Source: Martinezella rhizogenes | GTDB lineage: Bacteria; Pseudomonadota; Alphaproteobacteria; Rhizobiales; Rhizobiaceae | Reading direction: 5' to 3' | DNA length: 64,000 nucleotides | NCBI RefSeq assembly: GCF_000799715.1 | Contig: NZ_JUHG01000020.1 | Coordinates: forward strand, 124,001 to 188,000 | In this document: in pieces, positions 17,673 to 25,110 of the stretch | Numbering within the stretch: the first letter of the stretch is position 1 | How the letters are laid out: each line of letters begins with the position of its first letter | Notes under the pieces: generated by a model | The model's database searches: none | Told to the model about the DNA's origin: nothing | The model's input: the letters and a program-made list of their open reading frames with translations, nothing else | Made by a program: the position numbers and the translations under genes

Positions 17673-18625
17673 GCGGAATGTTCCCTGACCTCGGCCACCA
17701 TATCCGCAGACGCAACCGGCGCGCTGAGCGGCGCAAACCTCGCATCACCATCACGAGCCAGATCGAAGACCGTGTGCTTCTCCAGCGCCTTGGTGACCTC
17801 ATTGACGTCGCCGTCGAGGTGCTCGGCCGGGATCAGATTGCCGATCAGGAAGTCGAAGCGGTCGCCGCGCTTGTTGAGAAGTTCGTGGAACACCGTCATG
17901 TCGCGCAGCTCCGTCGACCATTTGGCGAACCAGTAGAACAGTCCGGAATTGCGCGCCGTCAGATGCACCGGCAGGATCGGCAGATTGTATTTGCGCGCAA
18001 GGCCCACGGCCGAGGTCTTCCAGGGTCGCTCGTTCAGTCTGCCGTTTGCCCAATAGGCGATGCGGCCGGACGGGAAGAGCACGGTGACTTTGCCCTCGGC
18101 AACGGCGCGATTGGTCAGCTGCAAGGTCTCGCGCGTCTTCAGTTTGCTCTTGTATTCGTCGCGCCATTCGACCGGGATGATCATCTCGGAAAAGCGCGGA
18201 TTGACCCGCACCGCATCGCGATTGGCAAACACCATCATGTCGGGCCGGCGCGACTTCAGGAGATCGAAGACGGCGACACCATCGGCAATGCCGGTCGGAT
18301 GGTTGCTGACGAGGATGAACCCACCCGAAGCGGGTATGCGCTCGGCATGGGTCACGCCGATATCGAGCTTCAGCAGATCGCTCATATATTCAAAGCACTG
18401 GAAGCCCGGCAGCTTGGCGACGTCATCGGCGAATTCGATCGCCTTGTTGTAGCGCAGCAGCGTATAAAGAAACGGCCGCATCACCGGCCAGAGCGGGTTG
18501 CGAACGATCTTCTGGCCGCGCTCGGCAATCAGCGTATCGACGATATGTCCGGGCTGGCCCTGGGACACCAAAGCGATCGCTTCTGCAAGTTGTCCCAATG
18601 CAGTTATCGAACCGCGACGTGCCAT
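17669..18625 (-). CDS. Lysophospholipid acyltransferase family protein (PlsC-like)
   Basis: Protein of 318 residues with the acyltransferase signature. Motif I is FILVSNHPTGIADGVAVFDLL (catalytic His and Asp, here with five residues between them rather than the classic four). Motif III is VTVLFPSGRIAYW, and a later ILPVHLTARNSG matches motif IV. It would transfer an acyl group to a lysolipid or to an ornithine-lipid precursor, as OlsA/OlsB-type enzymes do in rhizobia. Substrate cannot be assigned. It is the first gene of a two-gene unit with a P-loop kinase; upstream lies a RIME1-like element shared with the divergent xerC. Confidence 0.82.
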   Translation of the reverse strand: MARRGSITALGQLAEAIALVSQGQPGHIVDTLIAERGQKIVRNPLWPVMRPFLYTLLRYNKAIEFADDVAKLPGFQCFEYMSDLLKLDIGVTHAERIPASGGFILVSNHPTGIADGVAVFDLLKSRRPDMMVFANRDAVRVNPRFSEMIIPVEWRDEYKSKLKTRETLQLTNRAVAEGKVTVLFPSGRIAYWANGRLNERPWKTSAVGLARKYNLPILPVHLTARNSGLFYWFAKWSTELRDMTVFHELLNKRGDRFDFLIGNLIPAEHLDGDVNEVTKALEKHTVFDLARDGDARFAPLSAPVASADMVAEVREHSA

Positions 18626-18704
18626 GAAATGCCCTGGATGGTTGGGTTGTACTCTATCGCAATCGAATATGATCGAAGCATGACAAGCGCCTCGCGCATA
18701 ACCA

Positions 18705-18796
18705 CTTAAATCCGATTTGATTTAAGGAGCAGCTTATACGCAGTTGAAAAGGACTACTGTGTTCTTTCCGCACGCAAAGGAAGCGCGGCGCAGTAG
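18705..18796. repeat. RIME1-like palindromic element (copy 2)
   Basis: A 92-bp element in the gap between the divergent acyltransferase and xerC genes. It starts with the perfect hairpin CTTAAATC (18705-18712), 6-nt loop, GATTTAAG (18719-18726) and ends with a second hairpin, outer arms CTACTG (18754-18759) and CAGTAG (18791-18796). It aligns with copy 1 at 8287-8380 over its whole length, with the shared words TTAAATC, GATTT, TTAT, GCAG, CTTT and GCGCGGCGC in the same order. Copy 1 has the intact second palindrome; here its inner part has diverged. Confidence 0.7.
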
Positions 18797-18877
18797 GATT
18801 GTTAGCGATTCCATAACCTTCCCCACTTCAAAGTGGCAGAATGATTTTGGAATTCAAGGGGTTTTCCACTGAACGAG

Positions 18878-19804
18878 TTGTTGATCATAGCCGACCCCAA
18901 GTTGATGGACGAGCGCAGCCGCTGGTTGGAGGTGCTTGGTCAGGAACGGCGGCTTTCCGCCCACACGCTGGATGCCTATGAGCGCGACACCCGGCAATTC
19001 CTGACCTTTCTCACCGGGCATCTTGGTGGTCCGGCAAGCATCAAGGATATCCAAGCGCTGCGGCCCGCCGATTTCCGCGGTTTTCTCGCCGCGCGCCGCA
19101 AGGATGGCGCCGGCGCGCGTTCACTCGGGCGCAATCTCGCCGGCCTTCGTTCGCTGCTGCGCTATCTCGAAAAGAAAGGCCTGGTGAATGCCGCGGGTGC
19201 GGCCGCGGTCCGCTCGCCGAAGCAGCCGAAATCGCTGCCGAAACCGCTGTCGGACACCCAGGCCATCACCGTCGTCAGCGACGAGGCGCAGATGCATGAT
19301 GAACCCTGGATCGCCGCGCGCGACGCGGCGGTGCTGACCCTGCTCTATGGCTGCGGCCTGCGCATCTCCGAGGCGCTGGACATGACGCCGGACGATATCC
19401 GCCCCGGCGCGACGGCGCTGCGTATCACCGGCAAGGGCAACAAGACACGGCTGGTGCCGCTGTTGCCCATCGTCGTCGAGGCGGTCGAGAGATACCGCGC
19501 GATCTGCCCCTATCATCTCGGCGCCGGCTCCCCCCTCTTCCGTGGCGCGCGCGGCGGAAAACTGCAGGCCGGCATCATCCAGCGCGGCATGCAGAAGCTG
19601 CGCAGCGCCTTCGGCCTGCCGGACACGGCGACGCCGCATGCGCTGCGCCATTCTTTCGCCACGCACCTGCTTGCAGGTGGCGGCGATCTGCGCACGATCC
19701 AGGAGCTGCTCGGCCATGCCAGCCTATCGACGACGCAGGTCTATACCGGTGTCGATTCCTCCCGTCTGCTGGAAGTCTACGATCGGGCTCATCCACGCGC
19801 GTAA
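18878..19804 (+). CDS. xerC: Tyrosine recombinase XerC
   Basis: Site-specific recombinase (308 residues) that with XerD resolves chromosome dimers at dif. The N-terminal SAM-like domain covers about 10-105. The catalytic set is complete: Arg162 (GCGLRISEA), Lys186 (TGKGNKTR), His254 and Arg257 (PHALRHSF), His280 (LLGHASL) and the nucleophile Tyr289 (TTQVYTGV). The start is uncertain: TTG at 18878 gives MLIIADPKLMDER, an in-frame CTG at 18869 has a better-spaced AAGGGG, and ATG at 18905 is the first standard start. The NELLIIADP stretch looks like XerC N-termini, so I favour one of the earlier starts. Confidence 0.95.
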   Translation: MLIIADPKLMDERSRWLEVLGQERRLSAHTLDAYERDTRQFLTFLTGHLGGPASIKDIQALRPADFRGFLAARRKDGAGARSLGRNLAGLRSLLRYLEKKGLVNAAGAAAVRSPKQPKSLPKPLSDTQAITVVSDEAQMHDEPWIAARDAAVLTLLYGCGLRISEALDMTPDDIRPGATALRITGKGNKTRLVPLLPIVVEAVERYRAICPYHLGAGSPLFRGARGGKLQAGIIQRGMQKLRSAFGLPDTATPHALRHSFATHLLAGGGDLRTIQELLGHASLSTTQVYTGVDSSRLLEVYDRAHPRA

Positions 19805-19870
19805 CAAAGCGTTAACCCCTCGCGTTAAGGGAATATGCGCTTCGGGCGGATAGAGCAGAGACCAGTTTCG

Positions 19871-19914
19871 GCATGATCCTGTCCGGACGCTGCTTCGTGG
19901 CTTTCGGGATCATA
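19871..19914. repeat. GCATGATC-flanked palindromic repeat (copy 1)
   Basis: GCATGATC (19871-19878), then TCCGGA, a CGCTGC-containing loop, TTCGG and GATCATA. It shares flanks, spacing and inner arms with elements at 23147, 38959 and 49199. It lies just before the TraB/GumN gene and overlaps a rejected upstream ATG. Confidence 0.65.
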
Positions 19915-19940
19915 TGTTCTGCTTTTTTTGGAAGGTTGGG

Positions 19941-21032
19941 ATGATATCTGCTCTCGGGATCAAGACGGCGCGGCTGACGGCACCGAGGCCTGGTGATATT
20001 CTCCTCTGGCTGGCGACGGCGTTTCCGGTGATGCTGGTGATCGCGCTGATCGTTGCGGCGTTGTCGTCAATGCCGGCGCATGCCGACGAAACCGCGTCGG
20101 ACAGCTGCGGCGGCAAGAACCTCATGACCGACCTGCAGAAGAGCGATCCCGCGAAATATGCCTCTATCCTTGCCGATGGCGACAAGGTGGCGAACGGCAA
20201 AGGCATCTTCTGGAAAATCGAAAAACCCGGCCTGAAGCCCTCCTGGCTGCTCGGCACCATGCATGTCAGCGACACGCGCGTAACGACCATGCCGAAGGGT
20301 GCTGCCGAGGCCAGCGCCGCGGCCGATACGATCATCGTCGAATCCGATGAAATCCTCGACGATAAGAAAGCAGCGGCCGCCCTCTTCATCAATCCGTCGC
20401 TGACCATGCTGCCGAACGGCGGAACCATCGGCCAGCATCTCTCGCCCGAGGACAATACGCGGCTGGAAGCGGCTCTGAAACAGCGCGGCGTGCCGCTTGT
20501 CGCGGTCTCCCACATGCAGCCCTGGCTGATTTCAAGTTCTTTCCAGATGACCGGCTGCGAAATCCGCCGCAAGGCGTCCGGCGTGAAATTCCTCGATCAG
20601 AAACTTGCCGCCGATGCCACTGCGGCCGGCAAACAGGTCAAGGGTCTGGAGACGCTCGCCGAACAGGCCAAGGCGATGAGCGACCTGCCGATCGAGCTGC
20701 ACCTGAAATCGCTGATGCAGACGCTGGAGCTCGGCGACAGGATCAACGACATCAACGAAACGATGACCGACCTCTACCTCGCCGGCAATGTCGGCGCGAT
20801 CATGCCGATGCTGAAGACCATCGACCCGGACCAGAATCTGTCCGACGACGACGCCGGCACCTTCGAGCAGCGCATCGTGCTCGACCGCAACAAGGTGATG
20901 GCCGAACGCGCGGCCCCGATCCTCACCAATGGCAACGTTTTCATGGCTGTCGGCGCGCTCCACCTGGCCGGCGACAAGGGATTGGTGGCGCTGCTGCGCA
21001 AGCAGGGCTTTACGGTGACTGCGGTCGACTGA
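19941..21032 (+). CDS. TraB/GumN family protein
   Basis: Protein of 363 residues in the TraB/PrgY/GumN (Tiki-like) family. A hydrophobic N-terminal segment (about 20-43, ending SMPAHA) acts as a signal sequence or anchor, so the domain is periplasmic. The family's first motif is WLLGTMHVSDTRV, with the metal-binding GTxH, and the second is VFMAVGALHLAGDKGLVALL near the C-terminus. Eukaryotic Tiki relatives are metalloproteases; bacterial roles are mostly unknown. I prefer the ATG at 19941, preceded by GGAAGG, over the ATG at 19914, which lies inside a palindromic repeat. Its last 23 bases overlap the convergent DUF2867 gene. Confidence 0.88.
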   Translation: MISALGIKTARLTAPRPGDILLWLATAFPVMLVIALIVAALSSMPAHADETASDSCGGKNLMTDLQKSDPAKYASILADGDKVANGKGIFWKIEKPGLKPSWLLGTMHVSDTRVTTMPKGAAEASAAADTIIVESDEILDDKKAAAALFINPSLTMLPNGGTIGQHLSPEDNTRLEAALKQRGVPLVAVSHMQPWLISSSFQMTGCEIRRKASGVKFLDQKLAADATAAGKQVKGLETLAEQAKAMSDLPIELHLKSLMQTLELGDRINDINETMTDLYLAGNVGAIMPMLKTIDPDQNLSDDDAGTFEQRIVLDRNKVMAERAAPILTNGNVFMAVGALHLAGDKGLVALLRKQGFTVTAVD

Positions 21033-21549
21033 GCGCGCCCATTCGTTTGCCAAAATCGATCAGCATCGTCCGGACAATCAGCCGGTGGAATGGTGCAATC
21101 ACGGCGAGATAGATCTTACCGAGCAGGATGTTCCGCTTCACCAGCGTCGTCGCATCGACGAGCCGGCGTCCCTCACCATCATCCCGCACATCAATCACGA
21201 CGCGAAAATTGAGATGCTTGTCATCGAATCCGAGAACGATCTGGTTGTCCGATTTGCTGACAACCGGGAAGAAACCGACCATCTCCGCCCCGCCCGGTGC
21301 ACGATACTCGGAGGATTTCAGGCCGAAAACGCCAGTCACTGCGTCGCGCAGCCTGAGCAATGACCGCACCCAGAGCGGAAAATGGTCGAGTATCATGCCC
21401 GCAGCAGCGATCGCCGTGAAATCCGATGTCGGAACTTGCAGCTCAAAACAATCCGCCCAATCCGCACCCGGCAATGCGGGGTGTGGCATACGTGGTTCAA
21501 TCATTATTGGCTTTGTCGACATCGTCTCATCCGCTGCCTCAGTTGCCAC
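21010..21549 (-). CDS. DUF2867 domain-containing protein
   Basis: Cytoplasmic protein of up to 179 residues fitting the DUF2867 family. Conserved stretches are ADCFELQVPTSDFTAIAAAGMILDHFPLWVRSLLRLRD, VSKSDNQIVLGFDDKHLNFRVVIDV and NILLGKIYLAVIAPFHRLIVRTML. Function is unknown; the fold is thought to be START/SRPBCC-like because of the long lipid-cavity-like strand pattern, which is an inference. The start may be GTG at 21549 or ATG at 21522, the latter preceded by GGATGAG. The 3' ends of this gene and the TraB/GumN gene overlap by 23 bp on opposite strands. Confidence 0.8.
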   Translation of the reverse strand: MATEAADETMSTKPIMIEPRMPHPALPGADWADCFELQVPTSDFTAIAAAGMILDHFPLWVRSLLRLRDAVTGVFGLKSSEYRAPGGAEMVGFFPVVSKSDNQIVLGFDDKHLNFRVVIDVRDDGEGRRLVDATTLVKRNILLGKIYLAVIAPFHRLIVRTMLIDFGKRMGALSRPQSP

Positions 21550-21620
21550 AACCTAGCACGATCGACACACAGCAAGGCACACAAACAGCAGCTGCGGCAA
21601 TTCGCCAGGCCAACCGGCAA

Positions 21621-21653
21621 AGGAAAGCGGCGGCCGTCATCACAGCCGCCGCT
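21621..21653 (-). terminator. Intrinsic terminator after lpdA
   Basis: On the minus strand AGCGGCGGC (21645-21653), a 10-nt loop and GCCGCCGCT (21626-21634) form a perfect 9-bp stem followed by TTCCTTT. It starts about 30 bp after the lpdA stop and closes the mdh-suc-lpdA block. Confidence 0.8.
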
Positions 21654-21681
21654 CACATCAAAACAGACGTCTTCTTACAAT

Positions 21682-23088
21682 TTACATATGGATCGGCTTG
21701 AAGAAGGTCGCGAGTGCGGCTTCCTTCACGGCTTCCGACATGGTCGGGTGCGCGTGGCAGGTGCGGCCGAGATCTTCCGAGGAGCCGCCGAATTCCATCA
21801 ACACGGTGATCTCGTGGATCATCTCGCCGGCACCGAAGCCGACGATATGGCCGCCGAGAACGCGGTCGGTTTCCTTGTCTGCCAAGATCTTGACGAAGCC
21901 GTCCGTCGCCAGCATGGCGCGAGCACGGCCGTTGGCGGTGAAGGGGAACTTGCCGACCTTGTAGGCGATGCCCGCCGCCTTCAGCTCTTCCTCGGTCTTG
22001 CCGACGGAGGCGACTTCCGGCTGCGTGTAGACGACGCTCGGAATAACATCGTAATTCACATGGCCCGCCTGGCCGGCGAGGATTTCGGCGAGCGCTACGC
22101 CCTCGTCTTCCGCCTTGTGCGCCAGCATCGGACCCTTCACCACGTCGCCGATGGCATAGATGCCGGCAACATTGGTCTTGAAGTGGCCATCGATTTCGAC
22201 GCGGCCGCGATTGTCGAGCGCAACGCCGGCTTCTTCGAGGCCGAGGCCCGCCGTGTAAGGCTTACGGCCGGTGGAAACCAGCACGACATCGGCGTCGAGC
22301 ACGACCTTGTCGCCGCCCTTGACGGGCTCGAAAGTGACCTTTGCGCCCTTGCCGGACTTTTCGACGCCGACAACCTTGGCGCCGAGATGGAAGGTGATGC
22401 CCTGCTTGGCGAGCATGCGCTGGAACTGCTTGGAGACTTCGCCATCCATGCCGCCGAGGATGTTGTCGAGATATTCGACCACCGTGACCTTGGAGCCGAG
22501 ACGCGACCAGACCGAGCCGAGTTCGAGGCCGATGACACCGCCGCCGACCACGATCAGGTTTTCCGGCACCTTGTCGAGCGCGATACCGCCGGTGGACGAG
22601 ATGATGACCTTCTCATCGATTTCGAGCGGCACGCCCGGAATGCCGGCAACGTCGGAGCCGGTGGCAATGACGATGTTCTTGCCCTCGATCTCGGTCACCG
22701 TGCCGTCTTCGGCCGTGACGGAAACCTTGCCGGCGGACACGATCTTGCCGGTGCCCTGGAAGGTATCGATCTTGTTCTTCTTGAAGAGGAAGGCGACGCC
22801 GTCGACGTTCGACTTCACGGTCGCATCCTTGTGCGCCATCATCTTCGGAAGGTTGAGCGTCGGCGCCGCGACTTCGACACCGAGCGCATCCATGCCATGG
22901 CCGGCATGATGGAACACTTCGGACGCGTGCAGCAGCGCCTTGGACGGAATGCAGCCGACATTGAGGCAGGTGCCGCCATAGGTGGCACGCTTTTCAATGA
23001 CCGCGACCGTGAGGCCAAGTTGTGCAGCCTTGACGGCGCAGACATAGCCACCGGGGCCGGTTCCGATAATGATCACATCGTAGGACAT
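21682..23088 (-). CDS. lpdA: Dihydrolipoyl dehydrogenase (E3)
   Basis: FAD enzyme of 468 residues that reoxidises the dihydrolipoyl arm of 2-oxoacid dehydrogenase complexes with NAD+. The FAD motif is GTGPGGYVCAVKAAQLG (9-25), the redox disulfide Cys41/Cys46 is in GGTCLNVGCIPSK, the NAD motif is VVGGGVIGLELGS (about 180), and the C-terminal His-Glu pair is in CHAHPTMSEAVKEA. It is the last gene of the run that starts with mdh, so it most likely serves the SucAB 2-oxoglutarate dehydrogenase encoded there. A palindromic repeat lies in the 109-bp gap before it. Confidence 0.98.
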   Translation of the reverse strand: MSYDVIIIGTGPGGYVCAVKAAQLGLTVAVIEKRATYGGTCLNVGCIPSKALLHASEVFHHAGHGMDALGVEVAAPTLNLPKMMAHKDATVKSNVDGVAFLFKKNKIDTFQGTGKIVSAGKVSVTAEDGTVTEIEGKNIVIATGSDVAGIPGVPLEIDEKVIISSTGGIALDKVPENLIVVGGGVIGLELGSVWSRLGSKVTVVEYLDNILGGMDGEVSKQFQRMLAKQGITFHLGAKVVGVEKSGKGAKVTFEPVKGGDKVVLDADVVLVSTGRKPYTAGLGLEEAGVALDNRGRVEIDGHFKTNVAGIYAIGDVVKGPMLAHKAEDEGVALAEILAGQAGHVNYDVIPSVVYTQPEVASVGKTEEELKAAGIAYKVGKFPFTANGRARAMLATDGFVKILADKETDRVLGGHIVGFGAGEMIHEITVLMEFGGSSEDLGRTCHAHPTMSEAVKEAALATFFKPIHM

Positions 23089-23146
23089 GGCTTAATTTCC
23101 TTGTTTTGTATCTCTAGAGCGTCATGACACTCTAATTATTTGATTA

Positions 23147-23193
23147 AGCATGATCTTATCCGAAAACCGCTGCGCAGTTTTCGGGATCATGCT
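23147..23193. repeat. GCATGATC-flanked palindromic repeat (copy 2, best preserved)
   Basis: AGCATGATC (23147-23155), 4 nt, CCGAAAAC, a 9-nt loop CGCTGCGCA, GTTTTCGG, GATCATGCT (23185-23193). Both outer (9 bp) and inner (8 bp) arms are perfect. It lies between the LysE gene and lpdA, so it would be a strong hairpin in the operon messenger just before lpdA. Three further, more diverged copies are in this window. Confidence 0.75.
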
Positions 23194-23197
23194 CGAG

Positions 23198-23836
23198 TTA
23201 ATCTGCCGCCCGCGCCATGGCGAGGCGGATGCCGAAGCCGACAAGTGCGGCGCCGGTGATGCGGTTGAACCATTTGCCGCTGGCGATGAAACGTTCGCGG
23301 ATCGGCTTGACGGTGAAGAAGACGGAGACGCCGGCAAACCAGGCGACCAGCGCCGTCGCCATGCCGATGCCATAGCTGAACTGGATCAGCGCCGGCGTAT
23401 CGTGATGCACGAGCGTCGAAAACAGCGACAGGAAAAACAGCACCGGCTTCGGATTGAGCGCATTGGTGATGAAGCCCGTCGCCAGGCAACGCCAGACGGA
23501 CACCGGCTTGCGGTCCTCGTCGGTGATCTCGATTTCCTTGACGTTGAAACCCGGCTCGCGGAAGGACTTGATGCCGAGATAGACGAGATAGAGCACACCG
23601 GCCCACTTGATCGCGCTGAACAGCATCAGCGATTGCGAGACGATCAGGCCGAGGCCAAGGATGGTGTAGCTGATGTGGAAGAGCAGCGAGAAGCCCATGC
23701 CGAGACCGGTCATCATCGCCGCGCGGCGGCCATGCACGATGCTCTGGCGCAGGATCACCGCAAAGTCGGCGCCCGGAACGACGATGAAGATCGAAAATAC
23801 GGCCATCAGGCCGAGGAATTCCCAAACATACTGCAT
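23198..23836 (-). CDS. LysE family translocator
   Basis: Membrane exporter of 212 residues with about six helices. The family signature is seen at the N-terminus: FSIFIVVPGADFAVILRQSIVHGRRAAMMTGLGMGFSLLFH, where the PGAD stretch stands for the usual PGP. The later NALNPKPVLFFLSLF segment carries the conserved Asn-Pro. LysE/RhtB proteins export amino acids or related compounds; the substrate is not predictable. It starts 18 bp after the SDR stop and precedes lpdA, so it is probably part of the suc transcription unit. Two other LysE-family genes occur in the window. Confidence 0.88.
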   Translation of the reverse strand: MQYVWEFLGLMAVFSIFIVVPGADFAVILRQSIVHGRRAAMMTGLGMGFSLLFHISYTILGLGLIVSQSLMLFSAIKWAGVLYLVYLGIKSFREPGFNVKEIEITDEDRKPVSVWRCLATGFITNALNPKPVLFFLSLFSTLVHHDTPALIQFSYGIGMATALVAWFAGVSVFFTVKPIRERFIASGKWFNRITGAALVGFGIRLAMARAAD

Positions 23837-23854
23837 AGTATCCGCCTTCTCCGC

Positions 23855-24610
23855 TTACCGGCCGCCGCTCACATTGAGGATTGAGCCCGTTATATAGGAT
23901 GCCTGGGAGCCCAACAGGTAGAGGACCGCGTCGGCAACTTCATCCGCTGTGCCGGCCCGCTGCATCGGAATGGTCGGGCTCAAGTCACGCACGCGGTCCG
24001 GCAACCCGCCGGAGGCATGGATATCCGTGTCGATGATGCCGGGGCGCACCGCATTGACGCGGATGCCTTCGGTCACGACTTCGCGCGCCAGCCCGATCGT
24101 AAAGGTGTCTATCGCGCCCTTGGAGGCGGCGTAATCGACATACTGGCCGGCCGAGCCGAGGATCGCCGCCATCGACGATATATTGACGATCGCTCCGCCC
24201 TTGCCGCCGTGACGGATCGACATGCGACGCACGGCCTGCCCGGCACAGAGGATCGAGCCGGTGATGTTGATGCGGAACATGCGCTCAAGCCGCTCGGGCG
24301 TCATTTCGTCCACGCGCTGCGGCACATCGACGATACCGGCATTGTTGACGAGGCCGTCCAGCCGGCCGAAATGCTGATCAACGGCAGAAAAGATCGACTG
24401 GATGTCAGTCGCCACGCCGACATCGCCGGCAACCGCGATCGCCTCGCCGCCGGCATCGCGGATCGCCGCGACCACCGTCTCCGCAGCCACCTTGTTGGAG
24501 GCATAGTTGACGGCAACGGCCCAGCCTTGCCGGGCAGCGGCTATCGAAACCGCGGCACCGATGCCGCGGCTGCCGCCGGTGACGAGAAGAACGGGAGACT
24601 TGTCGGTCAT
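23855..24610 (-). CDS. SDR family oxidoreductase
   Basis: Short-chain dehydrogenase/reductase of 251 residues. The cofactor motif is TGGSRGIGAAVS (about 10-21), NNAG is in LVNNAGIVD, the catalytic Ser is in NISSMAAILG, and YxxxK is YAASK. The C-terminus ASYITGSILNVSGGR is typical of 3-oxoacyl-reductase-like SDRs (FabG-like). I use the ATG at 24610, whose ATGA overlaps the stop of the upstream secreted-protein gene by 4 bp; the longer open frame reads through that gene out of phase. Substrate unknown. The coupling with the secreted protein and DUF4241 genes suggests a common transcript behind sucB. Confidence 0.9.
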   Translation of the reverse strand: MTDKSPVLLVTGGSRGIGAAVSIAAARQGWAVAVNYASNKVAAETVVAAIRDAGGEAIAVAGDVGVATDIQSIFSAVDQHFGRLDGLVNNAGIVDVPQRVDEMTPERLERMFRINITGSILCAGQAVRRMSIRHGGKGGAIVNISSMAAILGSAGQYVDYAASKGAIDTFTIGLAREVVTEGIRVNAVRPGIIDTDIHASGGLPDRVRDLSPTIPMQRAGTADEVADAVLYLLGSQASYITGSILNVSGGR

Positions 24611-25110
24611 TCGTCGCATCCTTTCAGCGTCAGGACATCCCAGGGAGCGACGGTCGCCTTGCCTTTGCCCCAGATGATCGATTGCCGGATCGAGGGTCCG
24701 AGCGCCGGCAGAAACAGCCGCGCCGCGGCACCTGCGCCCTCCATCGGCAGTACACTGATGTCGCCCTTCATATCCGAGGCATAGACCATGCCCTGCCAGA
24801 CGGTGCAGGCGCGCAGATCGGCGCCCGTCACATCGCCTTCCGGGCAATTAAACATGATCGTGCCATTGGCGTGCGGCCCATCGTCCGAGCGCATGATCAC
24901 GCCCTCCGCCACGATCGACGTGTTACGGACGGCGAACTTGAATTTATTGCTGACGGCCGCCGCCGGGCCTGCCGGCTCGAAACGCAGCTCATAGGCATCG
25001 TCCATGTCGCCATAGACAGCCTTTTCCTGCACGCATTCGCCGGCGTGCGCCAGCGTTGGGATCGCCATGAACACCATCATCGCCCAGTGCAGGGGGACTA
25101 ATCTTGCCAT
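24607..25110 (-). CDS. Secreted protein of unknown function
   Basis: Protein of 167 residues with a clear signal peptide (MARLVPLHWAMMVFMAIPTLAHA, cleavage after AHA near residue 23), so the mature protein is periplasmic or exported. The rest is rich in beta-strand-like segments and has three cysteines (about 26, 102 and 113) plus one near the C-terminus (GCDE), which could pair in the periplasm. I do not recognise a family. The start ATG at 25110 overlaps the TAA of the DUF4241 gene by one base (TAATG), and its own stop overlaps the SDR start, so the three are tightly coupled. Confidence 0.7.
   Translation of the reverse strand: MARLVPLHWAMMVFMAIPTLAHAGECVQEKAVYGDMDDAYELRFEPAGPAAAVSNKFKFAVRNTSIVAEGVIMRSDDGPHANGTIMFNCPEGDVTGADLRACTVWQGMVYASDMKGDISVLPMEGAGAAARLFLPALGPSIRQSIIWGKGKATVAPWDVLTLKGCDE

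Noticed and set aside
24611..24847. Longer N-terminus for the SDR gene at 23855-24610
   Set aside because: The extra 79 codons are out-of-frame shadow of the secreted-protein gene; MTDKSPV at 24610 overlaps the upstream stop by 4 bp and fits SDR length.
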